A DNA stretch of 64,000 bases, from the NCBI RefSeq assembly GCF_001535545.1, contig NZ_CP014141.1:372001-436000 (forward strand), written 5' to 3'. How positions within the stretch are numbered: the stretch's first letter is position 1; each line of letters starts with the position of its first letter. Below, in pieces: positions 1-7,443 of this stretch. Position numbers and translations under genes: made by a program. This DNA is from Thermus parvatiensis (lineage in GTDB: Bacteria; Deinococcota; Deinococci; Deinococcales; Thermaceae). The notes under the pieces are model-generated. The model saw only the letters and a program-made list of their open reading frames with translations, was not told the origin of the DNA and searched no databases.

Positions 1-1440
1 GAGGCCTCGCTTTAGGGCCTCGGACACCCTTAGCCCAAGCTCCTCCGCCCACTCGGGCCGGCCCACCCGGTAGCGTTTACCCTCGAGGGTGCCCTCCACG
101 CCTTTGCCGGGGACTGCTTGGAAGTCCCGGACCTCAGGGCGGGGAAGCCCCCTGCCTTCCGCCGCTTCCACGATGGCCTGGGCCAAGGGGTGTTCCGAGA
201 AAGCCTCGAGGGCCGCAGCTAGGGAAAGCACCTCTTCCTCGGAAAACTCCTCAGCGTATATTGCCCGAACGGCGAAGCGCCCCTCGGTGAGGGTCCCGGT
301 CTTGTCGAAGGCCACGAAGCGGATCTCCCGGGCGCGTTCAAAGGCTTCCCGGTTCCGGACCAGGATGCCGTGCCGGGCAGCCAGGGCCGTGGCGTTCACC
401 ATGACCAGGGGGATGGCGAGGCCTAGGGCGTGGGGGCAGGCGATGACCACCACGGTTACTGCCAGGGAGAGGGCGAAGTTGAAGTCCTGTCCCAGGGCGA
501 GCCAGACGAGGAAGGTGAGGGTGCCGAGGGTAAGGGCGATGTAGAAGAGCCACCCCGCAACCCGGTCTGCCAGGGCCTGGAAGCGGCTCCGGGAGGCTTG
601 GGCTTCCTGTACCAGTCGCAGGATCTGGCTTAGGGTGGTGGCCTCCCCGGTGCGGGTGACCCGGACCTTGAGGGCGCCCTCCCCGTTCACCGCCCCGGCT
701 ATCACCTCGTCTCCCGGTTCTTTGGGCACGGGCCGGGACTCCCCGGTGAGGAAGGCCTCGTTCATCGTGGAAGCGCCCTCCACCACCACCCCGTCCGCCG
801 GCACCTGCTCCCCGGGGCGGATAAGGATCAGGTCCCCCTCTTTGAGGGCGGAGACGGGTACGTCTTCTATGCGGTCGCCCACGATCCGGTGGGCGGTGGT
901 GGGCATGAGCTTGGAGAGTTCCTCCAGGGCCCGGCTTGCTGCCTGCACCGAGGCCATCTCCAGCCAGTGCCCGAGGAGCATCACGTCAATGAGCGTGGCC
1001 AGCTCCCAGTAAAAGGGCATTCCCGGAAGGCCCAAGGAGACGGCCAGGCTGTAGCCGTAGGCCGCGGTGATCCCCAGGGCGATGAGGGTCATCATCCCGG
1101 GGGTGCGCGCCCGAAGCTCGCGAAGCGCCCCCTTTAGGAAGACCAGGCCGCCGTAGAAGTAGAGGATCGTCCCCAAGACGGGGTTCACCCAGGCGCTTCC
1201 CGGGAACTGGGCTGCCCGGTAGCCGAACCAATCTTGGAGCTGTTCGGAGAAGTAGAGGATGGGGAGGGTGAGGAGGAGGCTTACGAAAAAGCGGTCCCGA
1301 AACATCTCCGGGGTGTGCCCGGCGTGCTTGTCGTGGCCCGTGTGGGAAGCGTGTTCCCCGGAGGGGTGGGCGTGCTTGGGTTCGGAAGGAGAGGGGTGGT
1401 GATGGTGCTCGTGCGCGTGGTGGGTGCGATTGTCCTTCAT
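1..1440 (-). CDS. copB: CopB-type copper P-type ATPase, C-terminus beyond window
   Basis: ATP-driven heavy-metal exporter of the inner membrane. It reads without a stop from ATG at 1440 to base 1, giving 480 codons; family members are near 680 residues, so the nucleotide-binding end is missing. The first 40 residues are His-rich (HEHHHH near residue 10). The membrane metal site is CPH rather than CPC, which marks the P1B-3/CopB group (copper or silver) and separates it from the CopA at 9473-11848. The phosphorylation motif DKTGTLT is present. A strong Shine-Dalgarno AAGGAGG lies 7 bases before the ATG. A CsoR-like inverted repeat and a -10 box lie just upstream, so copper induction is inferred. 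Confidence 0.93.
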   Translation of the reverse strand, partial: MKDNRTHHAHEHHHHPSPSEPKHAHPSGEHASHTGHDKHAGHTPEMFRDRFFVSLLLTLPILYFSEQLQDWFGYRAAQFPGSAWVNPVLGTILYFYGGLVFLKGALRELRARTPGMMTLIALGITAAYGYSLAVSLGLPGMPFYWELATLIDVMLLGHWLEMASVQAASRALEELSKLMPTTAHRIVGDRIEDVPVSALKEGDLILIRPGEQVPADGVVVEGASTMNEAFLTGESRPVPKEPGDEVIAGAVNGEGALKVRVTRTGEATTLSQILRLVQEAQASRSRFQALADRVAGWLFYIALTLGTLTFLVWLALGQDFNFALSLAVTVVVIACPHALGLAIPLVMVNATALAARHGILVRNREAFERAREIRFVAFDKTGTLTEGRFAVRAIYAEEFSEEEVLSLAAALEAFSEHPLAQAIVEAAEGRGLPRPEVRDFQAVPGKGVEGTLEGKRYRVGRPEWAEELGLRVSEALKRGL

Positions 1441-1463
1441 CTGGGCACCTCCTTCTTAAGGAG

Positions 1464-1494
1464 ATTTTACACCCCTCCCCCTGAGGGGAGGGGT
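1464..1494 (-). promoter_or_regulatory. copB promoter with CsoR-like operator
   Basis: A perfect 10-bp inverted repeat (1471-1480 and 1485-1494, loop CTGA) of the form ACCCCTCCCC/GGGGAGGGGT abuts a TAAAAT -10 box (1464-1469, minus strand). The layout matches the G/C-rich repeat in front of copZ and the known CsoR operator style. It could also act as a weak terminator for the DUF302 remnant upstream, but no T run follows on the minus strand. Confidence 0.55.
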
Positions 1495-1518
1495 GGAGGA
1501 AAAAGCGAGAATGGGTCT

Positions 1519-1640
1519 TTAGAGCCGGGAAAGGGCGCGGGAGAGCCTGGTCCGGGCCTCCTCGGCCACGGGGGCCAGGGCCCTTTGGGTGGCCTCGGGG
1601 AGAACCCGGAACATGGCCTCGGGGTCTTGTCTTGGATGAG
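1519..1640 (-). pseudogene. DUF302 gene remnant (C-terminal third)
   Basis: Read from about 1632 down to a TAA at 1519-1521 (minus strand), the translation is a close paralogue of the last 35 residues of the intact DUF302 protein at 3164-3553: DPEAMFRVLPEATQ against DPREMFRVLPTETQ, then VAEEARTRLSRALSRL against VAEEARNRLEKALAKL. Immediately upstream the residues LIQD sit in another frame because AAGAC is tandemly repeated (5-bp duplication at about 1623-1632). No start or N-terminal part is left. It lies between the laccase and copB, suggesting the locus once had DUF302 copies on both sides of the oxidase. Confidence 0.75.
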
Positions 1641-1702
1641 GCCCGCATGCCGGTTCTGGACCTGGGAGGGAGGGGCGTGGGGAGGATGGCGGTGGGGATG
1701 CA

Positions 1703-3106
1703 CTAGCCCACCTCCAGCACCCCCATCATGCCCCGGTCCTCGTGCTCCACGATGTGGCAGTGGAAGACGGTTTTCCCGGGCAGATCCTTTAGGGGAACCA
1801 GGAGGCGCACCACTTCCTGGGCCTTTAGGTTCACCACATCCTTAAGGGCGCGGTAAGGGAAGGCCTTGCCGTTCACGGAGAGGACCTGGAAGGGATGGGT
1901 GTGGAGGTGGAAGGGATGGTCCATGTCCCCTTGGTTTTCCAACTCCCAGACCTCGAGGTCGCCCACCCGCCCGCGGAAGTCCACCCGACGGTGGTCAAAG
2001 GTCTTGCCGTTGATGAAGAAGCGCCCGGCCATCATGTCCTCCGTGAAGGTGATGCGCCGGGTCACCCTGGCCTGGTTGGGGCTGAGGGCGGGCAGTTTGG
2101 CCAGGGCCTTGGGCAGGGGGAGGGGTTTGGGGCGGGGCGGGGCCACCAGGGTGAGGAGGGTTTGGGGCCTTTGGCTTGTTCCCATGGCCATTCCTCCGTG
2201 GCCCATGTGCTCCATCCCGCCCATCATGTGGACCCCTCGGTCGTAGGGAAGGGCGAGGAGGCGGAAAGCCCCTTCCTTCTGGAAGCGCACCAGGACCTCT
2301 GCCCGTTCCCCGGGGGCCAGGAGGAGTTCGGGGACCTCATAGGGTTCCTCCAGGAAGCCCCCGTCGCTGGCGATGAGGTAAAGGGGATGCCCTTCCAACT
2401 GGAGCCGGTAGTAGCGGGCGTTGCTGGCGTTCAGGAGGCGGAGGCGCAAGGTGGCCTTGCTGGCCCGCAAGGTGGGGCGGGAAGCCCCGTTGACCAGAAG
2501 AAGGTTGCCCTCCTTGCCGTTGATCCAGTCCATGGGGGTGTGGGCGGCGGGACGGCCCGATGCGAGCTCCAGGTCCTTGAGGACCAAAAGGTGCTCCTCG
2601 GCTTCCCGGAGTTCGGGAATCCCGTCCACGGGGCTTTCCACCACAATGGCCCCCGCTAGTCCGGCGAAGAGCTGGGGGGCCACCCGCCCGTGCAGGTGGG
2701 GGTGGTACCAGAAGGTGCCTGCCAGGTCCCGGGGAACGGTGAAGGCGTAGCTCCAGGTTTCCTTGGCCGGGATTTCCAGGAAGGGATCGTCCACCTTAGG
2801 GGGGATGGGAAGCCCGTGCCAGTGCAGGTTCGTGGACTCGGGAAGGAGGTTTTCCAGCTCGAGGCGCACGGCATCCCCAGGGCGTACCCTAAGGGTGGGC
2901 CCCGGAAAGCTACCCCCATAGGTCCAAAGCCGCGCCTCCCGCCCGGCTACGGTAACGGGGGTGGGGGCGGCCTTCAGCCGCACCTCCAGGAGCCCTTCCC
3001 GGCTTTTGAGCACCGGGGGCTCGGGAAAGGAGGCCTGCCCCCTGGCCAGGGGGGAGAGGAGGAGGCCTGCGGTGAGCTTAAGAAGGGTTCGGCGGTCGGT
3101 ATTCAT
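1703..3106 (-). CDS. Multicopper oxidase (laccase), Tat-exported
   Basis: Periplasmic copper oxidase that oxidises Cu(I) or phenolic substrates and reduces O2 to water. The 467-residue product starts with a twin-arginine signal (DRRTLLK, then a hydrophobic stretch). All copper-binding motifs are visible: HWH at 95-97, HPH at 135-137, HPFHLH at 397-402 and HCHIVEH at 449-455 followed by the axial Met near 460. A Met/His-rich loop at 293-308 (HMMGGMEHMGHGGM) is inserted in the third domain, as in CueO-type cuprous oxidases. It resembles the characterised thermostable laccase of T. thermophilus HB27. It is transcribed toward copB; a TATACT box and a short leader lie upstream. Confidence 0.95.
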   Translation of the reverse strand: MNTDRRTLLKLTAGLLLSPLARGQASFPEPPVLKSREGLLEVRLKAAPTPVTVAGREARLWTYGGSFPGPTLRVRPGDAVRLELENLLPESTNLHWHGLPIPPKVDDPFLEIPAKETWSYAFTVPRDLAGTFWYHPHLHGRVAPQLFAGLAGAIVVESPVDGIPELREAEEHLLVLKDLELASGRPAAHTPMDWINGKEGNLLLVNGASRPTLRASKATLRLRLLNASNARYYRLQLEGHPLYLIASDGGFLEEPYEVPELLLAPGERAEVLVRFQKEGAFRLLALPYDRGVHMMGGMEHMGHGGMAMGTSQRPQTLLTLVAPPRPKPLPLPKALAKLPALSPNQARVTRRITFTEDMMAGRFFINGKTFDHRRVDFRGRVGDLEVWELENQGDMDHPFHLHTHPFQVLSVNGKAFPYRALKDVVNLKAQEVVRLLVPLKDLPGKTVFHCHIVEHEDRGMMGVLEVG

Positions 3107-3163
3107 ACCCTTAGAGGATAGGGGGGGTTTGTAAAAGAAGTATAAAGGTCCCTCCAGAACCCC

Positions 3164-3553
3164 CTAGAGTTTGGCCAAGGCTTTCTCCAGCCGGTTTCTC
3201 GCCTCCTCGGCTACGGGTTTGAGCGCCTCCTGGGTTTCTGTAGGAAGGACCCGGAACATCTCCCTGGGATCCTGCAAGAGGACCTCCACGCCCTCTGGCC
3301 CCTCCTTGAGCACCGCATTGCAGGGGAGGAGGAGGCCGATATCGGGCTCGGCCTCGAGGGCTTTGGCGGCCAGGCTGGGGTTGCAGGCCCCCAGGATCAG
3401 GTAGGGGGGCCTTTCCAGGCCCAGGCGGGCCTTTAGGGTGGCGGCCACGTCGATCTCCGTGAGGATGCCGAAACCTTCCTCCTTCAAGGCGGCTTCCAGG
3501 CGGGCACGGGCCTCGGCCAGGCTGGTCTTCAGGGTTTTCCTTAAGTCCGTCAT
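3164..3553 (-). CDS. DUF302 domain protein
   Basis: Cytoplasmic 129-residue protein of the DUF302 family, function not established; members often occur beside copper or redox genes. The whole chain is the domain, with two conserved Cys motifs, GACNP (about 55-59) and LPCNA (about 76-80), which could bind metal (inference). I chose ATG 3553 because AGGGAGG lies just before it; the open frame continues 144 bases further upstream but through intergenic-looking sequence. It lies 57 bases upstream of the laccase start and in the same direction. A degenerate second copy survives at 1519-1640. Confidence 0.85.
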   Translation of the reverse strand: MTDLRKTLKTSLAEARARLEAALKEEGFGILTEIDVAATLKARLGLERPPYLILGACNPSLAAKALEAEPDIGLLLPCNAVLKEGPEGVEVLLQDPREMFRVLPTETQEALKPVAEEARNRLEKALAKL

Positions 3554-3693
3554 GGTACCCTCCCTACCTAAAGTGTAGCGGAACCTGAGAGAAAAGGCCT
3601 TTCGTGAAAGTTGTATTGAGGAGTTTTGGGGGGTATAGGAAAGGCCCTGGGCCCCGCCCGGGGCAGCTGCCCCGGGCAAGGGCCCTACCGGGG

Positions 3694-4329
3694 TCACTCT
3701 CCCAGGAAGAAGCCATGCCAGGTGTGGACCCAGACCTCCCCCGTGTAGGCGTTCACGGAAAGCATGCCCTCCACCTCCTTGCGCCCGAAGTCAAAGGTGT
3801 AGTACCCGGGGAAAGCCCCGGCTTCCATCACCTGGGCACCCGGGAGGTAGCCTTTCAGGAAGGTCTCGGCCAGCTTTTTGGCCTCCTCCAAGGGGAAGCG
3901 GACGGGAGTCTGTACCGGGCCTCCCATCATGCTGTAACGGGTGTTCCACATCATGTTGGGGCCAGGTTCCGGGGAAACCACCCCGGTGTAGCGATCGGCG
4001 ATGAGCTCAAAAAGCCCCTGCCCCTTCTCGTCCACCACCTGGGCGTAGTAGTTTTGGCTGAAGGCCATGAAGTCCTTAAGGCGTGCCCCCGGGTAGATGC
4101 GCTTGGCGTAGGCTTCCATCCGCGCTTTAGCTTCTTTCTGGGGGATGAGCCGGGCTTCCGGAGGGTAGACCGCCATCATGCCCATCATGCCGTAGCCCAT
4201 CATCCCCGGGCCGTACTGCGGGCCGTAGCCCATCATCCCCGGACCAAAACCCCCCATCATGCCCTGGGTGAGGGCAAGGCCTAAAAGCGCAAGGGCCAGA
4301 ACTCCTAGAGTTAAACCGTAGCGTTTCAT
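3694..4329 (-). CDS. Exported Met/Gly-rich protein with PepSY-like repeats
   Basis: A 211-residue protein with a signal peptide (about 1-21), then a segment at 22-55 made of repeated GMMGGFG/PGMMGYG units, a typical Cu(I)-binding composition. The remainder has two similar alpha/beta units (about 65-115 and 145-210: a helix such as EAKARMEAYAKR or EEAKKLAETFLKG, then strands ending in YTGVV or YTGEV) like PepSY domains. It probably binds or buffers copper outside the membrane (inference from composition and location). Its start overlaps the stop of the upstream SHOCT gene by ATGA, so the two are translationally coupled. Confidence 0.8.
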   Translation of the reverse strand: MKRYGLTLGVLALALLGLALTQGMMGGFGPGMMGYGPQYGPGMMGYGMMGMMAVYPPEARLIPQKEAKARMEAYAKRIYPGARLKDFMAFSQNYYAQVVDEKGQGLFELIADRYTGVVSPEPGPNMMWNTRYSMMGGPVQTPVRFPLEEAKKLAETFLKGYLPGAQVMEAGAFPGYYTFDFGRKEVEGMLSVNAYTGEVWVHTWHGFFLGE

Positions 4330-4571
4330 GCTTCACCTCCCTTTTCCAGTTCCTTCCGCAACCTTCTGTAGGTTTCCTCGTCCAGCTCGCCCCTGGCGTA
4401 CCGGAGGCGCAGGGCCTCCAGGGCCGCATCCCTTCTCGGCTCCCCGCTTCCCCGTTCCCAGGCCCGAAGGCCCAGGTACAGGAGAAGTCCCAAGAGGGCC
4501 AGCACCAGGAGCATGTTGAGAAGCCCGAAGAACCACCCGAAACCCATGCCGCCCCAACCCATCATGCCCAC
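4326..4571 (-). CDS. Small membrane protein with SHOCT domain
   Basis: An 81-residue protein: a Met/Gly/Trp-rich start (GMMGWGGMGFGW), one transmembrane helix (about 14-35) and a C-terminal SHOCT motif (about 50-76, LRLRYARGELDEETYRRLRKEL). SHOCT domains are short oligomerisation or docking elements; no biochemical role is known for this type. It heads the leftward copper set and overlaps the Met/Gly-rich gene by ATGA. A second protein of the same design (9223-9444) heads the two-component pair in the copA operon. GGAGGTG lies 12 bases upstream of the ATG. Confidence 0.85.
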   Translation of the reverse strand: MGMMGWGGMGFGWFFGLLNMLLVLALLGLLLYLGLRAWERGSGEPRRDAALEALRLRYARGELDEETYRRLRKELEKGGEA

Positions 4572-4658
4572 GATCCACCTCCATCTGTACCCTAGGCCGG
4601 TATTGTTAAGCTGGCATAAAGGGGTTTTACCGGCGCTTAACGTTTGGCCCTTAAGCTG
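4572..4658. promoter_or_regulatory. Divergent intergenic region with inverted repeats
   Basis: The 87 bases between the SHOCT gene (leftward) and the CcdA-like gene (rightward) contain two pairs of inverted arms: GGCCGGTA/TACCGGC and TTAAGC/GCTTAA, set about 20-35 bases apart. Such symmetry between divergent copper genes suggests a regulator site, perhaps for the local response regulator or CsoR, but the sequence does not match the copZ operator. Confidence 0.35.
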
Positions 4659-5489
4659 ATGGACATGCGAAGAGGGCTACTGGCGCTTGGTCTTGCTGTC
4701 CTGGGCCTGGTGGGGTTGGCCCTGGGAAGTGGGCTACTGGAGGAGGTTTCCCGAAGCCTTTACCGAACGGCCAACACCCTGTACGCTCTCCTGGTCCCCT
4801 GGGTGGATGGCCTGAGGCGGGAGGTGGGGGTCCCTTGGCTTTCCGCTTTCCTGCTTGGGGTCTTGGCGGCCTTTGCCCCCTGCCAGATCACCACTGGGGC
4901 CAGCGCCTTGGCCTATCTGGCTCCTTCCGCCCTCGAGGGAAGGGTCTGGCCCAGGTTTCTGGCCTTTCTCCTGGGGAAGGCCTTCACCTACCTGGTGCTC
5001 GCCGGGGTGGTTCTCTTCGTTTTGGGCGGGACCCTGGACAACCCCGGGGCCATCTTCCGCCCGGTGCGGCTGGCCCTTGGCCCCTTCATGGTCCTGGTGG
5101 GCTTGGGCCTCTTGGGGGTGGTGCGCTGGCCCCTGGCCTGGGGGGTGCCGGAGGGCGTGGGGGCCCGGGTGGGAACGTGGGGCGGGCTTCTTGGGCCCCT
5201 AGCCCTCGGGGGGGTTTACGGCCTGGCCTTCTGCCCCACCCTCTTCTGGCTTTTTTTCGGTCTTTTGCTTCCCCTGGCCCTAGCCTCGCCCCTGGGTTTC
5301 CTGCTCCCCGGTGTGTTTGCCCTGGGGACGGGCCTCCCCTTGGGTTTGCTGCTACTGCTCTTCGCCCGCCTGGGCCGGGGCCAAGCCCTCAAGGGAATGC
5401 GCCACGTGGGAAGCCATCTTCTAAGGGGTGCAGGGGCAGTCTTCGTGGCCCTGGGGATTTTGGACACGGTGCTTTACTGGAACCTCTAG
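4659..5489 (+). CDS. CcdA/DsbD-like polytopic membrane protein
   Basis: About 276 residues with seven or eight hydrophobic segments. It carries the two single-Cys motifs typical of the CcdA/DsbD transmembrane family: FAPCQITTGAS in one half and FCPTLFWLFFG in the other. Such proteins carry electrons or thiol reducing power across the membrane for cytochrome c maturation or metal reduction; related ones (SafE/TauE-like) are found in copper loci. The start is uncertain (ATG 4659 or 4665; a TTG at 4644 is also in frame), and no clear Shine-Dalgarno is seen. It faces away from the SHOCT gene and is followed 1 base later by the methyltransferase. Confidence 0.8.
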   Translation: MDMRRGLLALGLAVLGLVGLALGSGLLEEVSRSLYRTANTLYALLVPWVDGLRREVGVPWLSAFLLGVLAAFAPCQITTGASALAYLAPSALEGRVWPRFLAFLLGKAFTYLVLAGVVLFVLGGTLDNPGAIFRPVRLALGPFMVLVGLGLLGVVRWPLAWGVPEGVGARVGTWGGLLGPLALGGVYGLAFCPTLFWLFFGLLLPLALASPLGFLLPGVFALGTGLPLGLLLLLFARLGRGQALKGMRHVGSHLLRGAGAVFVALGILDTVLYWNL

Positions 5490-5490
5490 C

Positions 5491-6146
5491 ATGGGAGGCA
5501 AGGGCATGAAGAGGGGTCTAAGGGCCCGGTTTTTCGCGGCGCTTCTTCCCGCTCTTTCCCAGGGGCACGCCAGGGTAAGCGAGCCCTGGCGGAGGAAACT
5601 CCTGGGAGGCCTGGCGGGGAAGGTTTTGGAGATCGGCCCGGGAACGGGGGTCAACCTGGCCTACCTGCCGGATGGGGTCTACTGGATTGGCCTCGAGCCC
5701 AATCCCCACCTGCACCCCTGGTTGGAAACGGCCTTGCGGCAGAGGGGAGTCTTGGGCGAGGTGCTGCTGGGCCAGGCGGAGGAGATTCCCCTGCCGCAGG
5801 AAAGCGTGGATGCCGTGGTGGCCACCTTGGTCCTGTGCTCGGTGGAGGACCCCAGGCGGGCGTTGGCGGAGATCCTCAGGGTGTTGAAGCCCGAGGGGCG
5901 TTTCGTCTTTTTGGAACATGTGGCCGCTCCTCAAGGTACGCTTCGCGTGACCGGGGTTCCTGCCTTCGCCGGGCCCAGGATTTCCTCTGTTCCCCTTGGG
6001 CCCTTCTGGGGGATGGTTGCCATCCCAACCGGGAAACCCTGGCCCTTATCCGGGAGGCCGGGTTTGCCCGGGTGGAGGCAGCGTCCTTCGCTTTGCCCCT
6101 TCCCCTGGTGGCCCCCCATGTGGCCGGGGTGGCCTGGAAGGAATAG
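5491..6146 (+). pseudogene. Class I SAM methyltransferase, broken by a 23-bp insertion
   Basis: UbiE/METTL7-like methyltransferase. Motif I (LEIGPGTGVNLAYLP), the acidic loop (LEPNPH) and the post-motif (LRVLKPEGRFVFLEHV) read in frame from ATG 5491. After the codons for APQGT the frame is lost; the true C-terminus (RRAQDFLC, GCHPNRETLALIREAGF, ending VAWKE at 6146) continues in another frame. The segment 5941-5963 is 23 bases long and is flanked by a CTTCGC repeat (5941-5946 and 5964-5969). Removing it joins the two halves exactly as GTLRRAQDF. The gene follows the CcdA-like gene by 1 base and ends convergent with the Asp-box gene. Confidence 0.85.
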
Positions 6147-6149
6147 CCC

Positions 6150-6908
6150 TTAGCGCCCCCGCCAGAGGGTGCCCCTTCCGTCCACCCAGGCCAGCAGGCC
6201 CTCCTCCTGGGGATGGGCAGCCAGGGCCAACACCGCTCCCTGCCAGATCCTGCGCCACCCCGCTTCCGTTCGCTGCCAGAGGCCGAGCTTTCCTCCCAGG
6301 TACAGGGTGCCCGAAGGGGAGAGGACCAGGGGTCCCGGGGCGGGGTCAGGGGAGGGAATGGGGCGGAAGCTTTCGCCCCCATCCTCGCTCAGGAAGAGCC
6401 CCCTTTCCATAAGGGAAGCCCAGAGGCGGCCCTTTTGGTCCACCAGGAAGAAGGCCATCCCCGCTTTGGGCAGGCCCCGGGCGGGAAGCTTTGCCCAGGT
6501 CTGCCCGCCGTCCCGGCTGCGGAAGTAGCCGTAGGTGGCCTCGAGGGTGTAGTGGACCTCAGGCTTCCTGGGATCGATGGCATAGGCGTGGAGGTCCAGG
6601 GCGGGAAGGCCCTTGGGCCTTAGGTCGCGGAAGCGCTTGAGATCACGGCTTTCCGCAAGGATCCAGTGCCCGGCCGCGATAAGGCGTTCGCCTCCCCAGG
6701 CCAGGTTCATGGCGTCCCAGTCCCGCCGCCGCACCAGGTCCTGGGGGGTGCTGTTGTTCCAGGCAACGATGCCGTCATGGTGGCCCAGGAGCAGGGCTCC
6801 CGAGGGGTGCCACAAAAGGGCGTGAACGTCCCGCGTGGGCACCGGACCCAGGGGAGTTTGGGCCAGGGCGAGGCCGAGGAAGAGGGTAAAAAAGGTGAAA
6901 GGGCGCAT
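6150..6908 (-). CDS. Exported Asp-box (BNR-like) repeat protein
   Basis: A 252-residue protein with a signal peptide (about 1-16) and a beta-propeller-like chain with Asp-box motifs: SRDGGQTWAKL (about 130-140) and SEDGGESFRPI (about 173-183). These motifs mark sialidase/sortilin-like propellers and many extracytoplasmic proteins of unknown function. It starts 6 bases after the CueP gene, so it is the last gene of the copZ-csoR-copA-regulator-cueP series. A role in copper handling is inferred only from position. Confidence 0.78.
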   Translation of the reverse strand: MRPFTFFTLFLGLALAQTPLGPVPTRDVHALLWHPSGALLLGHHDGIVAWNNSTPQDLVRRRDWDAMNLAWGGERLIAAGHWILAESRDLKRFRDLRPKGLPALDLHAYAIDPRKPEVHYTLEATYGYFRSRDGGQTWAKLPARGLPKAGMAFFLVDQKGRLWASLMERGLFLSEDGGESFRPIPSPDPAPGPLVLSPSGTLYLGGKLGLWQRTEAGWRRIWQGAVLALAAHPQEEGLLAWVDGRGTLWRGR

Positions 6909-6914
6909 GGCGTT

Positions 6915-7433
6915 CTACCGTGAGGCGAGGCGGAAGCCGGTAAGGCAGGTGGGGCTTTGGCTGAAGGTGGCCACGGGCCCTGTGGCCACCAGATTTCCAA
7001 AGCGGATCTCCAGAGTGTAGCGGCGGTTCCGGGGCAACCAAAGCTCAAAGAAGCCGTCCTTTCCTGTCTTGACCTGGGTCTTGAGCACCTCCTTTTCCCC
7101 CTCCAGCACCCGCACCAGAAATACCTCCTCCTGTAGCTCCCCGGTGCAGCTGGAAAAGTAGTGGACCTGGCAGGGGTGGGTGCGGCTGACATAGGGGGCC
7201 ACCGCCAGGAGGAAGCGGTCCTTGAGGGCCACCTGGGCCTTGCGGCCGTCCGGGAACTCGAAGAAGAAGGCCTCAGGGGTCACGTAGCTCACCACCCTTT
7301 GCCCTTCTTCCCGCCACCGCTTGGCCAGGGCCAGGGCCTCTTCGGGCCCCAGGCCCTTGAGGGCCTCAGGGCTAGGGGCCTGGGCCAGTCCCAAGGCCAA
7401 CGCCACGCCTAGGAACGCCAACGTCTTTCTCAT
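6915..7433 (-). CDS. CueP-family periplasmic copper-binding protein
   Basis: A 172-residue exported protein (signal peptide about 1-18). The central motif HPCQVHYFSSC has the Cys/His spacing of CueP, a periplasmic copper-binding protein that supplies or stores copper in Salmonella. Its N-terminal half (LALAKRWREEGQRVVSYVTPEAFFFEFPDG) also fits that family. It starts 10 bases after the histidine kinase stop and is 6 bases from the Asp-box gene, so it sits within the copper operon. Confidence 0.82.
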   Translation of the reverse strand: MRKTLAFLGVALALGLAQAPSPEALKGLGPEEALALAKRWREEGQRVVSYVTPEAFFFEFPDGRKAQVALKDRFLLAVAPYVSRTHPCQVHYFSSCTGELQEEVFLVRVLEGEKEVLKTQVKTGKDGFFELWLPRNRRYTLEIRFGNLVATGPVATFSQSPTCLTGFRLASR

Positions 7434-7443
7434 GCCCTTTACC

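Noticed and set aside
1471-1494. Reading the copB upstream hairpin as a plain terminator
   Set aside because: No T tract follows on the transcribed strand and the repeat adjoins a -10 box in the same layout as a CsoR operator.
3554-3697. N-terminal extension of the DUF302 gene to 3697
   Set aside because: The added 48 residues are Pro/Gly/Ser-rich with no family match, and a good ribosome site precedes ATG 3553.
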